DNA of 6,348 nucleotides from Actinomycetes bacterium (GTDB lineage Bacteria; Actinomycetota; Actinomycetes; Actinomycetales; Cellulomonadaceae), in the NCBI GenBank assembly GCA_023389545.1, contig JAEWEI010000192.1:1-6348 (forward strand). The letters run 5' to 3'. Shown here in pieces: positions 1 to 6,168 of the stretch. The notes beneath the pieces are model-generated. The model was not told the DNA's origin. It saw only the letters and a list, made by a program, of their open reading frames with translations, and made no database searches. The translations under genes and the position numbers were made by a program. The stretch's first letter is position 1, and the number at the start of each line of letters is the position of its first letter.

Positions 1-485
<485 letters not shown>

Positions 486-526
486 CTTGGGCGCAGCCGC
501 CGCCCCCGGGGAGCCGCCGCGCGATC

Positions 527-546
527 TTCATCGAACCTTGATCGAA
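527..546. promoter_or_regulatory. 11-bp-phased direct repeat, candidate response-regulator box
   Basis: The sequence reads TTCATCGAA-CC-TTGATCGAA: two 9-bp half-sites that differ at one base, starting 11 bp apart. Tandem half-sites one helical turn apart are the usual binding geometry of OmpR/PhoB-family dimers. The site lies 41 bp upstream of the response-regulator start and 83 bp upstream of the divergent thioredoxin-like gene. It could therefore serve autoregulation and control of the redox operon together. Binding is inferred from geometry and position only. No convincing -35/-10 pair was found in this gap. Confidence 0.5.
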
Positions 547-629
547 CGGCGAGGGCCTCTTCGTCGCGGGGCTCCGAGGCTGGTGGTCGACCGCCCCACC
601 TCGGGCGCAGCCCCACCGAAGGAGCCGCC

Positions 630-908
630 ATGCCGCACCCACCGGTCGTCACGCTCGTGCAGTCCCCGGCGTGTCACCTGTGCCTCGACGCCGAGCAGGC
701 GCTGGCCGAGCTGTCCGCGCGGTTCCCCGTGGAGGTGCGCACGGTCCAGCTCGACTCTGAGGAGGGCCGCGCCCTGGTCGCCCTGCACCGCCCGCCCATG
801 AGCCCTCTGGCACTGGTGGACGGGGTGTTCCTGTCCTCCGGGCGCCTGCCCCGCAAGAAGCTCGCCGCGCTGCTGGCCGGGCGGGCCGCCGCGATGGCGG
901 CGGGCTGA
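630..908 (+). CDS. small CxxC thioredoxin/glutaredoxin-like protein
   Basis: A 92-residue predicted cytoplasmic thiol-disulfide protein. The sequence opens with a beta-strand (VVTLVQSP) followed by C15-H-L-C18, the redox motif at the start of the first helix in the thioredoxin/glutaredoxin fold. The later segment MSPLALVDGVFLSSGRLP has the expected cis-proline-like position and a beta-hairpin before a C-terminal helix (residues 75-90). There is no signal peptide or membrane segment. The ATG at 630 is chosen because GAAGGAG lies 5 bases upstream. The frame stays open back to 357, but that extension runs across the response-regulator gene and its promoter region. The TGA overlaps the next ATG by one base, so it is translationally coupled to the CcdA-like gene. 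It may supply or accept electrons on the cytoplasmic side of that transporter; this is inference. Confidence 0.85.
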   Translation: MPHPPVVTLVQSPACHLCLDAEQALAELSARFPVEVRTVQLDSEEGRALVALHRPPMSPLALVDGVFLSSGRLPRKKLAALLAGRAAAMAAG

Positions 909-1864
909 TGGGCAGCGAGCTGCTGACCACGGGCAGCATCCTGGCGGCGTTCTTCGCCGGTGGCGTGGCGCTGTTCGCCCCGTGCTGCATCGTGTTCCTG
1001 GCGCCGTCGTACCTGGCGGGCGCCATCAAGAACGCCCGGTGGCGCCTGCTGCCGCTGACGTTCCTGTTCGCGGCCGGGCTGGCCCTGGTGCTGGTGCCGA
1101 TCACGCTCGGGATGAGCCTGCTGGCGGGGGCCATCGCGCAGTACCACGAGCCCCTGTACTGGGCCGGTGGGCTGCTGATGATCGTGCTGGCCCTGCTGGC
1201 GCTGTCCGGGCGGATGTGGTCGCTGCCGTCGTTCCTGCGCGCCCCGGACACCACGCGTGGAGACACCGCGAGCTTCTTCACCCTGGGCGTCTTCTCGGGT
1301 GTCGCATCGAGTTGCTGCGCCCCGGTGCTAGCAGGGGTGATGACGCTGTCGGTGCTGTCCGGCTCTGCCATCGGCGGCCTCGCGCTGGGGTTGGCCTACG
1401 TGTTCGGGATGGTGTTCCCGCTGTTCGTGATGGCGCTGGTGTGGGACAAGGCCCGGCTGGGCGAGCGCCGGTTCCTGCGGACCCGGTTGGTGCGGCTGCG
1501 CGTCGCCGGGCGGACCCTGGTCACCAACTCCCTGAACATCGGCGTGGCCGTCGCGTTCGCCGTGATGGGTGTGTTCGTCATGGCCCTGGCCGGCAGCGAG
1601 GACATGACCGGCGGCAGCGCGTTCCAAGACGCCGCCAGCCGCACCCTGACCGACGTCTTCGCCGCCGTGCAGGACGTGCTGTCCCCCGTGCCCGAGCCGG
1701 TCCAGGGCCTGGCGCTGCTCGCCGTGGTGGCCGCCTTCGTCTGGGCGACCCTCGCCGACCGGCGCCGCGGCGCCCCGGAGGACCGGCCCTGCCACTCGAC
1801 CCCGGCGGCCCCGGCCGCGCCCGACACCACCCTGCCCGCTCCCACGGAAGAAGTGACTCGATGA
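908..1864 (+). CDS. ccdA: CcdA/DsbD-type membrane thiol electron transporter
   Basis: An integral membrane protein of 318 residues, longer than the usual 220-250 of CcdA. Family members pass reducing equivalents from cytoplasmic thioredoxin through a pair of membrane cysteines to extracytoplasmic thioredoxin-like proteins. Hydrophobic segments lie at about 8-30, 48-75, 83-101, 123-150, 155-178, 205-228 and 266-284. The two expected cysteine sites are present: FAPC26C27 in the first segment and SSC136C137AP in the fourth. Each is a cysteine doublet rather than a single Cys. Residues 285-318 form a charged, Pro/Ala-rich tail. The start is the ATG that overlaps the upstream TGA; its own Shine-Dalgarno is poor, consistent with coupling. 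The stop overlaps the next gene as ATGA. The symbol is family-level: no cytochrome c synthesis genes are nearby, so the partner is more likely the adjacent redoxin. Confidence 0.9.
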   Translation: MGSELLTTGSILAAFFAGGVALFAPCCIVFLAPSYLAGAIKNARWRLLPLTFLFAAGLALVLVPITLGMSLLAGAIAQYHEPLYWAGGLLMIVLALLALSGRMWSLPSFLRAPDTTRGDTASFFTLGVFSGVASSCCAPVLAGVMTLSVLSGSAIGGLALGLAYVFGMVFPLFVMALVWDKARLGERRFLRTRLVRLRVAGRTLVTNSLNIGVAVAFAVMGVFVMALAGSEDMTGGSAFQDAASRTLTDVFAAVQDVLSPVPEPVQGLALLAVVAAFVWATLADRRRGAPEDRPCHSTPAAPAAPDTTLPAPTEEVTR

Positions 1865-2493
1865 CCTCCGGAACCGCCGCCCGCCGTGAGCGTGAGCGTG
1901 AGCGCCAACAGGCCCTCGCCGACGTCCAGCAGGCCCAGGCCGGCGCCGCGCTGCGTCGCCGCCGGCTGGGCGGGGCCGCCTGGGCGGCAGGCCTGCTGGT
2001 CGTGGTGGCGCTGGTCACCGCGGGGCTGCTCACCTCGCGTCCCACCAGTTCCACGGAGTCCCGGGTGGCGCCGGACTTCACGCTGCCCGCCTCGGACGGG
2101 TCGAGTGTGTCGCTGGCCGACCACCGCGGCTCGCCGGTCATCTTGTACTTCAACGAGGGCGCCGGCTGCGACTCGTGCCTGGTGCAGATGGCCGAGATCG
2201 AGAAGGACCCGGCGTTCGCCGAGGCGGGACTGACGGTGCTGCCGATCGTCATGAACACCGCCGAGCAGATCAACGCCGACCGCGAGCGCCTGGGCGTGAA
2301 GGCGCCGTTCCTGCTGGACGACGGCACGATCTCCGAGGCCTACGGAACCCTCGGCGTCGGCATGCATGAGGGGCTGCCGGGCCACGGCTTCATCCTCATC
2401 GACGCCGAGGGCAACCAGCTCTGGCACGGCAACTACCCGTCGATGTGGCTGTCCCCCGCCGACCTGCTCCAGGAGGTCACCTCCCGCCTCTAG
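1861..2493 (+). CDS. membrane-anchored TlpA/AhpC-TSA-type redoxin
   Basis: A predicted 210-residue thiol-disulfide oxidoreductase held outside the cytoplasmic membrane. Residues 1-36 are highly charged (a RERERER run and Gln/Ala-rich helix). Residues 38-58 form one membrane-spanning segment without a lipobox Cys. Residues 68-210 form a redoxin domain: VAPDFTLPASDG, VILYFNEGAG, the active-site pair C103-D-S-C106, and GLPGHGFILIDAEG with a cis-proline-like P173. The CxxC lacks the preceding Trp of classical thioredoxins. The start is the ATG at 1861 in the ATGA overlap with the CcdA-like stop, with GGAAG about 11 bases upstream. The frame is open back to 982, but that stretch is a shadow of the CcdA gene. 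The likely role is as the extracytoplasmic acceptor of electrons from the CcdA-like protein; its final substrate is unknown. Confidence 0.88.
   Translation: MTSGTAARRERERERQQALADVQQAQAGAALRRRRLGGAAWAAGLLVVVALVTAGLLTSRPTSSTESRVAPDFTLPASDGSSVSLADHRGSPVILYFNEGAGCDSCLVQMAEIEKDPAFAEAGLTVLPIVMNTAEQINADRERLGVKAPFLLDDGTISEAYGTLGVGMHEGLPGHGFILIDAEGNQLWHGNYPSMWLSPADLLQEVTSRL
1885..1902 (+). repeat. three tandem copies of CGTGAG
   Basis: A perfect 6-bp unit occurs three times at 1885, 1891 and 1897, inside the N-terminal cytoplasmic part of the redoxin. It encodes the repeated Arg-Glu pair. Loss or gain of a unit would keep the frame and change only the length of a charged helix. Confidence 0.8.
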
Positions 2494-2592
2494 TCCGACG
2501 TCGCACGACGGCGCTCCGACCTGGCCCGCTCGATCATCGAGGCGCAGGCTGCGGAGATCGCGGAGATGGGCGGCCTGCTGCGCGGGCTGTGA
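2494..2592 (+). pseudogene. C-terminal remnant of a DUF305-family gene
   Basis: Directly after the TAG of the redoxin, in the same frame, 32 codons run to a TGA at 2590-2592. The part from about 2518 reads as the C-terminal helix of a DUF305 protein: DLARSIIEAQ followed by AAEIAEMGGLLRGL. The 'IIxAQxxEIxEM' pattern ends DUF305 proteins. Third codon positions are almost all G or C, as in real genes here. No start codon or upstream DUF305 body is present: the His- and Met-rich N-terminal part is missing and is replaced by the end of the redoxin gene. DUF305 genes are often neighbours of copper-export genes. From 2534 on, the remnant is antisense to the ATPase 3' end. The recognition rests on about 25 residues from memory of the family, so a profile search would settle it. 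A TAG-readthrough extension of the redoxin is a less likely reading. Confidence 0.62.
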
Positions 2593-4672
2593 CGCGCTCG
2601 GGGTCCAGGTCCAGGCGGCGCAGCAGTTGGGCGTTGGCGGCCACCACGATCGTGGACGCGGACATCAGGATCGCGCCGACCGCCGGGGACAGCACGAACC
2701 CGGCCCAGGCCAGCACGCCCGCCGCGAGCGGGACGGCGATGACGTTGTACCCGGCCGCCCAGGCCAGGTTCTGCTGCATCTTGCGGTAGGACGCCCGCGA
2801 CAACTCGATGACCGAGACCACCGAGCGCGGGTCGTCCGAGGCCAGGACCACGCCCGCGGACTCCATGGCGACGTCGGTGCCCGCGCCGATGGCGATGCCC
2901 ACGTCGGCCTGCGCCAGGGCCGGCCCGTCGTTCAGGCCGTCGCCCGTGAAGGCGACCTTGCGGCCGCGCGCTTGGAGCTCGGCGACCTTGGCGTGCTTGT
3001 CGGCGGGCAGCACCTGGGCGAACACCTCGTCGATGCCCAGTTCGGCGGCGACCGCGTCCGCCACGTGCTGGGCATCGCCGGTGACCATCGCCACCTGCAC
3101 ACCCCGGGCGTGCAGCGCGTCGATCGCGGCCCGGGCGCCGGGGCGAATCTCGTCGGCGACGGCCAGCGCGCCGATGACCCGGCCGTCGCTCACCACATGC
3201 AGCACGCTCGCGGCCTGCTGCTGCCAGCCCTTGGTGGTCTCGGCGAGTTCCGCGGGCTCACTCAGGCCGAGCTCGGAGAGCAGCGCCGGGCCGCCCACAT
3301 GCACCGTCCGCCCGCCGATCTTCGCCTCGACGCCGCGCCCAGGCAGGGTGGTGAAGTCCCGCACCGCCGGCAGCGGGCCGTCGTGGGCCGCCGTGACGGC
3401 CCGGGCGATCGGGTGCTCGGAGTCAGACTCGACTGCTGCGGCCAACGCGAGGAGCTCGTCGTCGGAGACGCCGCGCACGGCGGCGTGCCCGAGCAGCGTC
3501 AGGCGCCCCTGCGTCAGGGTGCCGGTCTTGTCGAACAGGACCGTGTCCACGGTGCGCATCCGCTCGAGCGCGAGGCGGTTCTTCACCAGCACCCCGGAGC
3601 GCGCGGCGCGCTCGGTGGAGATCGCGATGACCAGCGGGATCGCCAAGCCGAGCGCATGCGGGCACGCGATGACCAGCACTGTCACGGTGCGCTCGACGGC
3701 GTCGGGCACGTTGCCCAGCAGTGCCCACACCGCGAAGGTCAGCATCCCGGCGACCAGCGCGAACCAGAACAGGAGGGCGGCGGCCCGATCGGCCAGCGCC
3801 TGGGCGCGTGAGCTCGAGGCTTGGGCGTCCGCCACCAACCGCTGGATGCCCGCCAGGGCGGTGTCGGCGCCCACGGCCGTGACCCGCACGCGCAGCGTCG
3901 AGTCGGTGGCCACCGTGCCGCCGACCACCGCGTCGCCAGGCCCGCGCCGCACCGGCTTCGATTCGCCAGTGATCATCGCCTCGTCGAGGTGGGCGGAGCC
4001 GTCGACCACCACCCCGTCGGTGGGGACCCGGCTGCCGGCCCGCACGAGCACCACGTCGCCAGTCCTCAGCTCGTCGAGCGGCACCTCGACGACGGCCCCG
4101 TCCTCGGCGACCCTCTCGGCGACGTCGGGCAGCAACTCCGCCAGGGCGTCCAGCGCGCCAGACGCCGCCCCCAGCGCGCGCATCTCCAGCCAGTGCCCGA
4201 GCAGCATGATGACGATCAGGAGCGCGAGCTCCCACCAGAAGTCCAGCCCCGACGCGAGCCCCAGGGTGGTGGCCCACGACGCGACGAACGCGACGGTGAT
4301 GGCCAGCGCCACCAGCATCATCATCCCCGGGCGCCGGGACCGCGCCTCCGCGACGGCGCCGGTCAAGAACGGGGCGCCGCCGTAGAAGAAGATGACAGTG
4401 CCCAGCACCGGGGAGACCCAGCCGGCGCCGGGGAAGTCCGGGGGCATGTACCCGAGCAGGTCGGCGAACATCTCGCTGAAGACCACCACGGGGACGGCCA
4501 GCGCGAGGGTCCACCAGAACTTGTCGCGGAACGCGGCGGCGTGGTCACCGTGGCCCGCGTGGCCTCCGTGCCCCGCATGGTCGCCGTGGTCTGCGGCCTC
4601 GTGCCCGAGGTGGGCTTCAGCGGGGCCGTGGTGGTGCTGCTCCGAGTTTTCGCTGTGGTGCTGGGTGTGCAC
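2534..4672 (-). CDS. copB: P1B-3 type copper/silver-exporting ATPase (CopB-like)
   Basis: A 712-residue heavy-metal P-type ATPase that uses ATP to move Cu (or Ag) out across the cytoplasmic membrane. Residues 1-44 contain 14 histidines and replace the CxxC metal-binding domains of CopA. Membrane segments lie at about 52-74, 86-107, 118-139, 147-165, 298-320, 327-352, 635-658 and 662-684. Key motifs are TGES (235-238, actuator), CPH (337-339, the P1B-3 signature), phosphorylated D381 in DKTGT, HP (420-421), TGD (531-533), GDGLND (577-582), and GYN (641-643) with MSAST (670-674) in the last helices. CPH rather than CPC, with the His-rich N-terminus, argues for CopB over CopA. The start is the GTG at 4672, preceded by AAGGGA 7 bases upstream; no in-frame ATG fits as well. 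Residues after about 691 are a non-conserved Arg/Pro tail read antisense to the DUF305 remnant. Expression is probably controlled at the inverted repeat 17 bp upstream. Confidence 0.95.
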   Translation of the reverse strand: MHTQHHSENSEQHHHGPAEAHLGHEAADHGDHAGHGGHAGHGDHAAAFRDKFWWTLALAVPVVVFSEMFADLLGYMPPDFPGAGWVSPVLGTVIFFYGGAPFLTGAVAEARSRRPGMMMLVALAITVAFVASWATTLGLASGLDFWWELALLIVIMLLGHWLEMRALGAASGALDALAELLPDVAERVAEDGAVVEVPLDELRTGDVVLVRAGSRVPTDGVVVDGSAHLDEAMITGESKPVRRGPGDAVVGGTVATDSTLRVRVTAVGADTALAGIQRLVADAQASSSRAQALADRAAALLFWFALVAGMLTFAVWALLGNVPDAVERTVTVLVIACPHALGLAIPLVIAISTERAARSGVLVKNRLALERMRTVDTVLFDKTGTLTQGRLTLLGHAAVRGVSDDELLALAAAVESDSEHPIARAVTAAHDGPLPAVRDFTTLPGRGVEAKIGGRTVHVGGPALLSELGLSEPAELAETTKGWQQQAASVLHVVSDGRVIGALAVADEIRPGARAAIDALHARGVQVAMVTGDAQHVADAVAAELGIDEVFAQVLPADKHAKVAELQARGRKVAFTGDGLNDGPALAQADVGIAIGAGTDVAMESAGVVLASDDPRSVVSVIELSRASYRKMQQNLAWAAGYNVIAVPLAAGVLAWAGFVLSPAVGAILMSASTIVVAANAQLLRRLDLDPERVTARAAGRPSPRSPQPAPR
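4541..4588 (-). repeat. His-every-third-residue repeat in the ATPase N-terminus
   Basis: Residues 29-44 of the ATPase read HGDHAGHGGHAGHGDH, a His at every third position six times in a row, encoded by a degenerate 9-bp repeat. His clusters at the N-terminus are typical of CopB-type pumps and are thought to bind metal. The strict three-residue period would place the His residues on one face of an extended or polyproline-like chain. Confidence 0.8.
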
Positions 4673-4689
4673 GTGCTCGTCCCTTCTCT

Positions 4690-4706
4690 ATACCCCCCTA
4701 GGGTAT
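4690..4706. promoter_or_regulatory. CsoR/RicR-type copper operator upstream of the ATPase
   Basis: ATACCC-CCCTA-GGGTAT is a perfect 6-bp inverted repeat around a 5-bp centre. It matches the C-tract/G-tract operators flanked by A/T that CsoR-family repressors bind and release when they bind Cu(I). Its edge is 17 bp upstream of the ATPase GTG. Promoter elements overlapping it are possible: on the minus strand, TTGTGC (4711-4706) with TATAGA (4692-4687), although the 14-bp spacer is short and the start site would fall on the ribosome-binding site; TACCCT (4705-4700) is another -10 candidate. No csoR gene is in the window, so the repressor would act in trans. Confidence 0.78.
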
Positions 4707-4790
4707 GCACAACCCCTCGACCCCGCAGGTTGTTCCCTCGCGGCGGTCCGCCATGAGGCACCGTTTCGGAAGTGACTTACCTCAAAGTGC

Positions 4791-4827
4791 CTACTCCCCA
4801 TCCCGCAGTAACTCTCCTACGGTAAGT
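4791..4827. promoter_or_regulatory. HxlR-type operator, copy 1 (upstream of the SDR-like gene)
   Basis: The core TAACTCTCCTACGGTAAGT at 4809-4827 is identical to 6009-6027. The surrounding block also agrees: CTACTCCCC at 4791 corresponds to TTACTCTCC at 5991, each exactly 18 bp before TAACTCTCC. The core is an imperfect palindrome (ACT-N2-CC-N3-GG-N2-AGT), as expected for a dimeric winged-helix repressor. A further ACTTACC at 4775-4781 is the reverse complement of the end of the core. The block ends 41 bp before the SDR-like start, so a bound repressor would cover the promoter. Confidence 0.7.
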
Positions 4828-4868
4828 AGTGGCTTCGAACGGAGCCGAGGACGAGAGGAAGTTCAGTC

Positions 4869-5513
4869 ATGGCACGCATCACCGTGGTCGGCGGCACCGG
4901 ATACGCCGGATCGCACATCGTGCGCGAGGCGGTCTCGCGAGGCCACCAGGTCACCTCGATCTCTCGGAACGCGCCAGTCGAGCCCGTCCCCGGCGCCACC
5001 TACGTGACCGGTGACGTGTTCGACACCGCCGTTCTGGAGCGGGCCGTGGCGGACACCGACGTGGTCGTCGAGACCCTGTCGCCGCGCGGCGAGCTCGAGG
5101 GCAAGCTCGTGGGCGTGGTGCGCGCGCTCGCCACCGCCGCGCAGGACGCCGGCGTGCGGATCGGCGTCGTCGGCGGCGCCGGCTCGCTCCTCGTCTCCGA
5201 GGGCGGCCCGACCGTGGCGTCGACCGACGGATTCCCCGACGCGTTCACGTCCGAGGCGGCTGAGCTCGCTGAGGTGTTGAACGACCTCCGTGCGGCCGAC
5301 GCGACGCTGGACTGGTTCTTCCTCAGCCCGGCGGGGAGCTTCGGCCCGTGGGCGGCTGGCGAGCACACCGGCGCCTTCCGGATCGGCGGCGACGTGCTGC
5401 TGGTGGACGCCGAGGGCAACTCGAACATCTCCGGCGCGGACTACGCGCAGGCCTTCGTCGACGAGATCGAGAACCCGGCCCACAGCCGCCAGCGGTTCAC
5501 CGTCGCGTACTGA
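4869..5513 (+). CDS. NAD(P)-binding atypical SDR oxidoreductase
   Basis: A 214-residue cytoplasmic protein with a Rossmann fold of the NAD(P)H-binding/NmrA-like atypical SDR group. The dinucleotide motif is GGTGYAG at 8-14. The end of the second strand (ISRN, 31-34) carries an Arg that may favour NADP. GDVFD (48-52), VVGGAGSL (100-107), LSPAGSFGPW after about residue 152, and a C-terminal block VDAEGNSNIS...DEIENP...RQRFTVAY match this family closely. The classical SDR catalytic YxxxK is not evident, so it may be a quinone or flavin-type reductase or a redox sensor rather than an alcohol dehydrogenase. The start is the ATG at 4869 with GAGGAAG 7 bases upstream. It faces the HxlR gene and shares its upstream operator, so it is probably induced by the stress that inactivates the repressor. 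The substrate is not known. Confidence 0.88.
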   Translation: MARITVVGGTGYAGSHIVREAVSRGHQVTSISRNAPVEPVPGATYVTGDVFDTAVLERAVADTDVVVETLSPRGELEGKLVGVVRALATAAQDAGVRIGVVGGAGSLLVSEGGPTVASTDGFPDAFTSEAAELAEVLNDLRAADATLDWFFLSPAGSFGPWAAGEHTGAFRIGGDVLLVDAEGNSNISGADYAQAFVDEIENPAHSRQRFTVAY

Positions 5514-5526
5514 GATCCACCACGCT

Positions 5527-5559
5527 TGCGGCCCGACGCCTCCACGGCGCCGGGCCGCA
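5527..5559. terminator. hairpin between the convergent SDR-like and hxlR-type genes
   Basis: TGCGGCCCG (5527-5535) pairs with CGGGCCGCA (5551-5559). Inside it CGCC (5537-5540) pairs with GGCG (5546-5549) around a 5-base loop, with one A/C mismatch. The result is a 13-bp GC-rich stem 13 bases after the SDR stop and 19 bases after the HxlR stop. There is no T-run on either side, so it is a bidirectional terminator of the actinobacterial, tail-less kind, or at least a 3'-end-protecting hairpin. Confidence 0.7.
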
Positions 5560-5578
5560 GGCGTCTCCGGTGCCCTCC

Positions 5579-5944
5579 TCAGACGGCCTGGTCGTACTGC
5601 TCGCGGGCCTCGAGCACGCCGCCGATGTGCGTGGTCGCCCAGTCCTCAAGCGCCTTGAGCGGCTCGCGCAGCGTCCGCCCGGCCTCGGTCAGCTCGTACT
5701 CGACGCGCGGGGGGACCTGCGGGTAGAGCGTCCGCTTGACCAGCCCGTCGCGCTCCAGCCCACGCAGCGTCTGGGTGAGCATCTTCTGCGAGATGCCGTC
5801 GATCCGACGCGTGATCTCCCCGAAGCGCATCGGCCCGTCGTCCAGCGCGCCGACCACGAGCACCGTCCAGCGGTCCCCGATGCGGTCCAGCACGCGCCGC
5901 GTCGGGCAGTTGCGGTCGTAGGGATCCCACTGCGGGTCGGCCAT
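5579..5944 (-). CDS. HxlR-family winged-helix transcriptional repressor
   Basis: A 121-residue DNA-binding protein, the usual length for the family. N-terminal segment: MADPQWDPYDRNCPTRRVLD with Cys13. Winged helix from about residue 17 to 95: IGDRWTVLVVGAL (22-34), RFGEITRRIDGISQKMLTQTLRGLERDGLVKR (recognition helix and wing), then VEYELTEAGRTL and a C-terminal dimer helix. A single Cys before the first helix is the residue used by redox-sensing members such as HypR and YodB, so an electrophile or oxidant signal is plausible; that is inference. The start is the ATG at 5944, with AGAGGAGA 5 bases upstream. It converges on the SDR-like gene and shares an identical upstream 19-bp site with it, which suggests autoregulation plus control of that neighbour. 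Confidence 0.93.
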   Translation of the reverse strand: MADPQWDPYDRNCPTRRVLDRIGDRWTVLVVGALDDGPMRFGEITRRIDGISQKMLTQTLRGLERDGLVKRTLYPQVPPRVEYELTEAGRTLREPLKALEDWATTHIGGVLEAREQYDQAV

Positions 5945-5990
5945 CGTCGTCTCCTCTGCGCCGCCACGGCATCAGGCTGTCGGAAGGCCC

Positions 5991-6027
5991 TTACTCTCCA
6001 TGCGTGGCTAACTCTCCTACGGTAAGT
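5991..6027. promoter_or_regulatory. HxlR-type operator, copy 2 (upstream of the HxlR gene)
   Basis: TTACTCTCC (5991-5999) and the 19-bp core TAACTCTCCTACGGTAAGT (6009-6027) repeat the arrangement at 4791-4827. The block lies 46 bp upstream of the minus-strand HxlR start. Both copies have the same orientation on the plus strand, and therefore opposite orientation relative to their genes; a near-palindromic operator tolerates this. The sequence from 6028 to 6100 shows nothing recognisable. Confidence 0.7.
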
Positions 6028-6102
6028 GTTGGCGCACGCTAGCGGAAGCCCCACCTGCCGATAGCGCCCCAGAAGCCCCCACAGCCGATCCCAGAGAACG
6101 CG

Positions 6103-6131
6103 AAACCCCGCCCTGAGAATCAGGACGGGGT
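6103..6131 (-). terminator. Rho-independent terminator of the tRNA-Ser gene
   Basis: On the minus strand, ACCCCG-T-CCTGA, a TTC loop, then TCAGG-G-CGGGGT is followed by a short T-run (TTT, counting the last stem base). The only unpaired position on the plus strand (C/A) becomes a G-U pair in minus-strand RNA, which supports the minus orientation. It lies about 38 bases after the tRNA 3' end. Confidence 0.75.
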
Positions 6132-6145
6132 CATCGGTCGAACTC

Positions 6146-6163
6146 AGGGGCTTTGCGGCCCCT
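6146..6163 (-). other. short stem-loop between tRNA 3' end and terminator
   Basis: AGGGGC (6146-6151) and GCCCCT (6158-6163) form a 6-bp GC-rich stem with a 6-base loop, starting 6 bases after the tRNA 3' end in the direction of transcription. It may guide 3' processing of the tRNA precursor or act as a first terminator. The function is inferred from position only. Confidence 0.45.
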
Positions 6164-6168
6164 CACAG

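Noticed and set aside
585..592. Palindrome GGTCGACC as an operator upstream of the redox operon
   Set aside because: It is only 8 bp (with a near-match extension) and GC-rich, as expected by chance in this DNA. No related copy was seen at other promoters.
982..1860. Long N-terminal extension of the redoxin
   Set aside because: It is a shadow of the CcdA-like gene in another frame, with Arg/Gly/Pro-rich low-quality sequence. The real domain starts after the ATG at 1861.
2499..2541. Terminator between the convergent redoxin and ATPase genes
   Set aside because: CGTC-GCAC-GACG at 2499-2510 has only four pairs, and CTCGAT-C-ATCGAG at 2529-2541 is a palindrome with too short a loop to fold well. 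The second one also falls within the DUF305-like coding remnant, so neither is a convincing terminator.
2366..4756. Long plus-strand open frames opposite the ATPase
   Set aside because: They have the composition of antisense frames in GC-rich DNA and show no recognisable domains, while the minus strand carries a full set of P-type ATPase motifs.
4809..6027. The two 19-bp repeats as ends of a mobile cassette
   Set aside because: They are direct repeats, but no transposase, recombinase or target-site signature is present. The placement in front of each gene fits operators much better.
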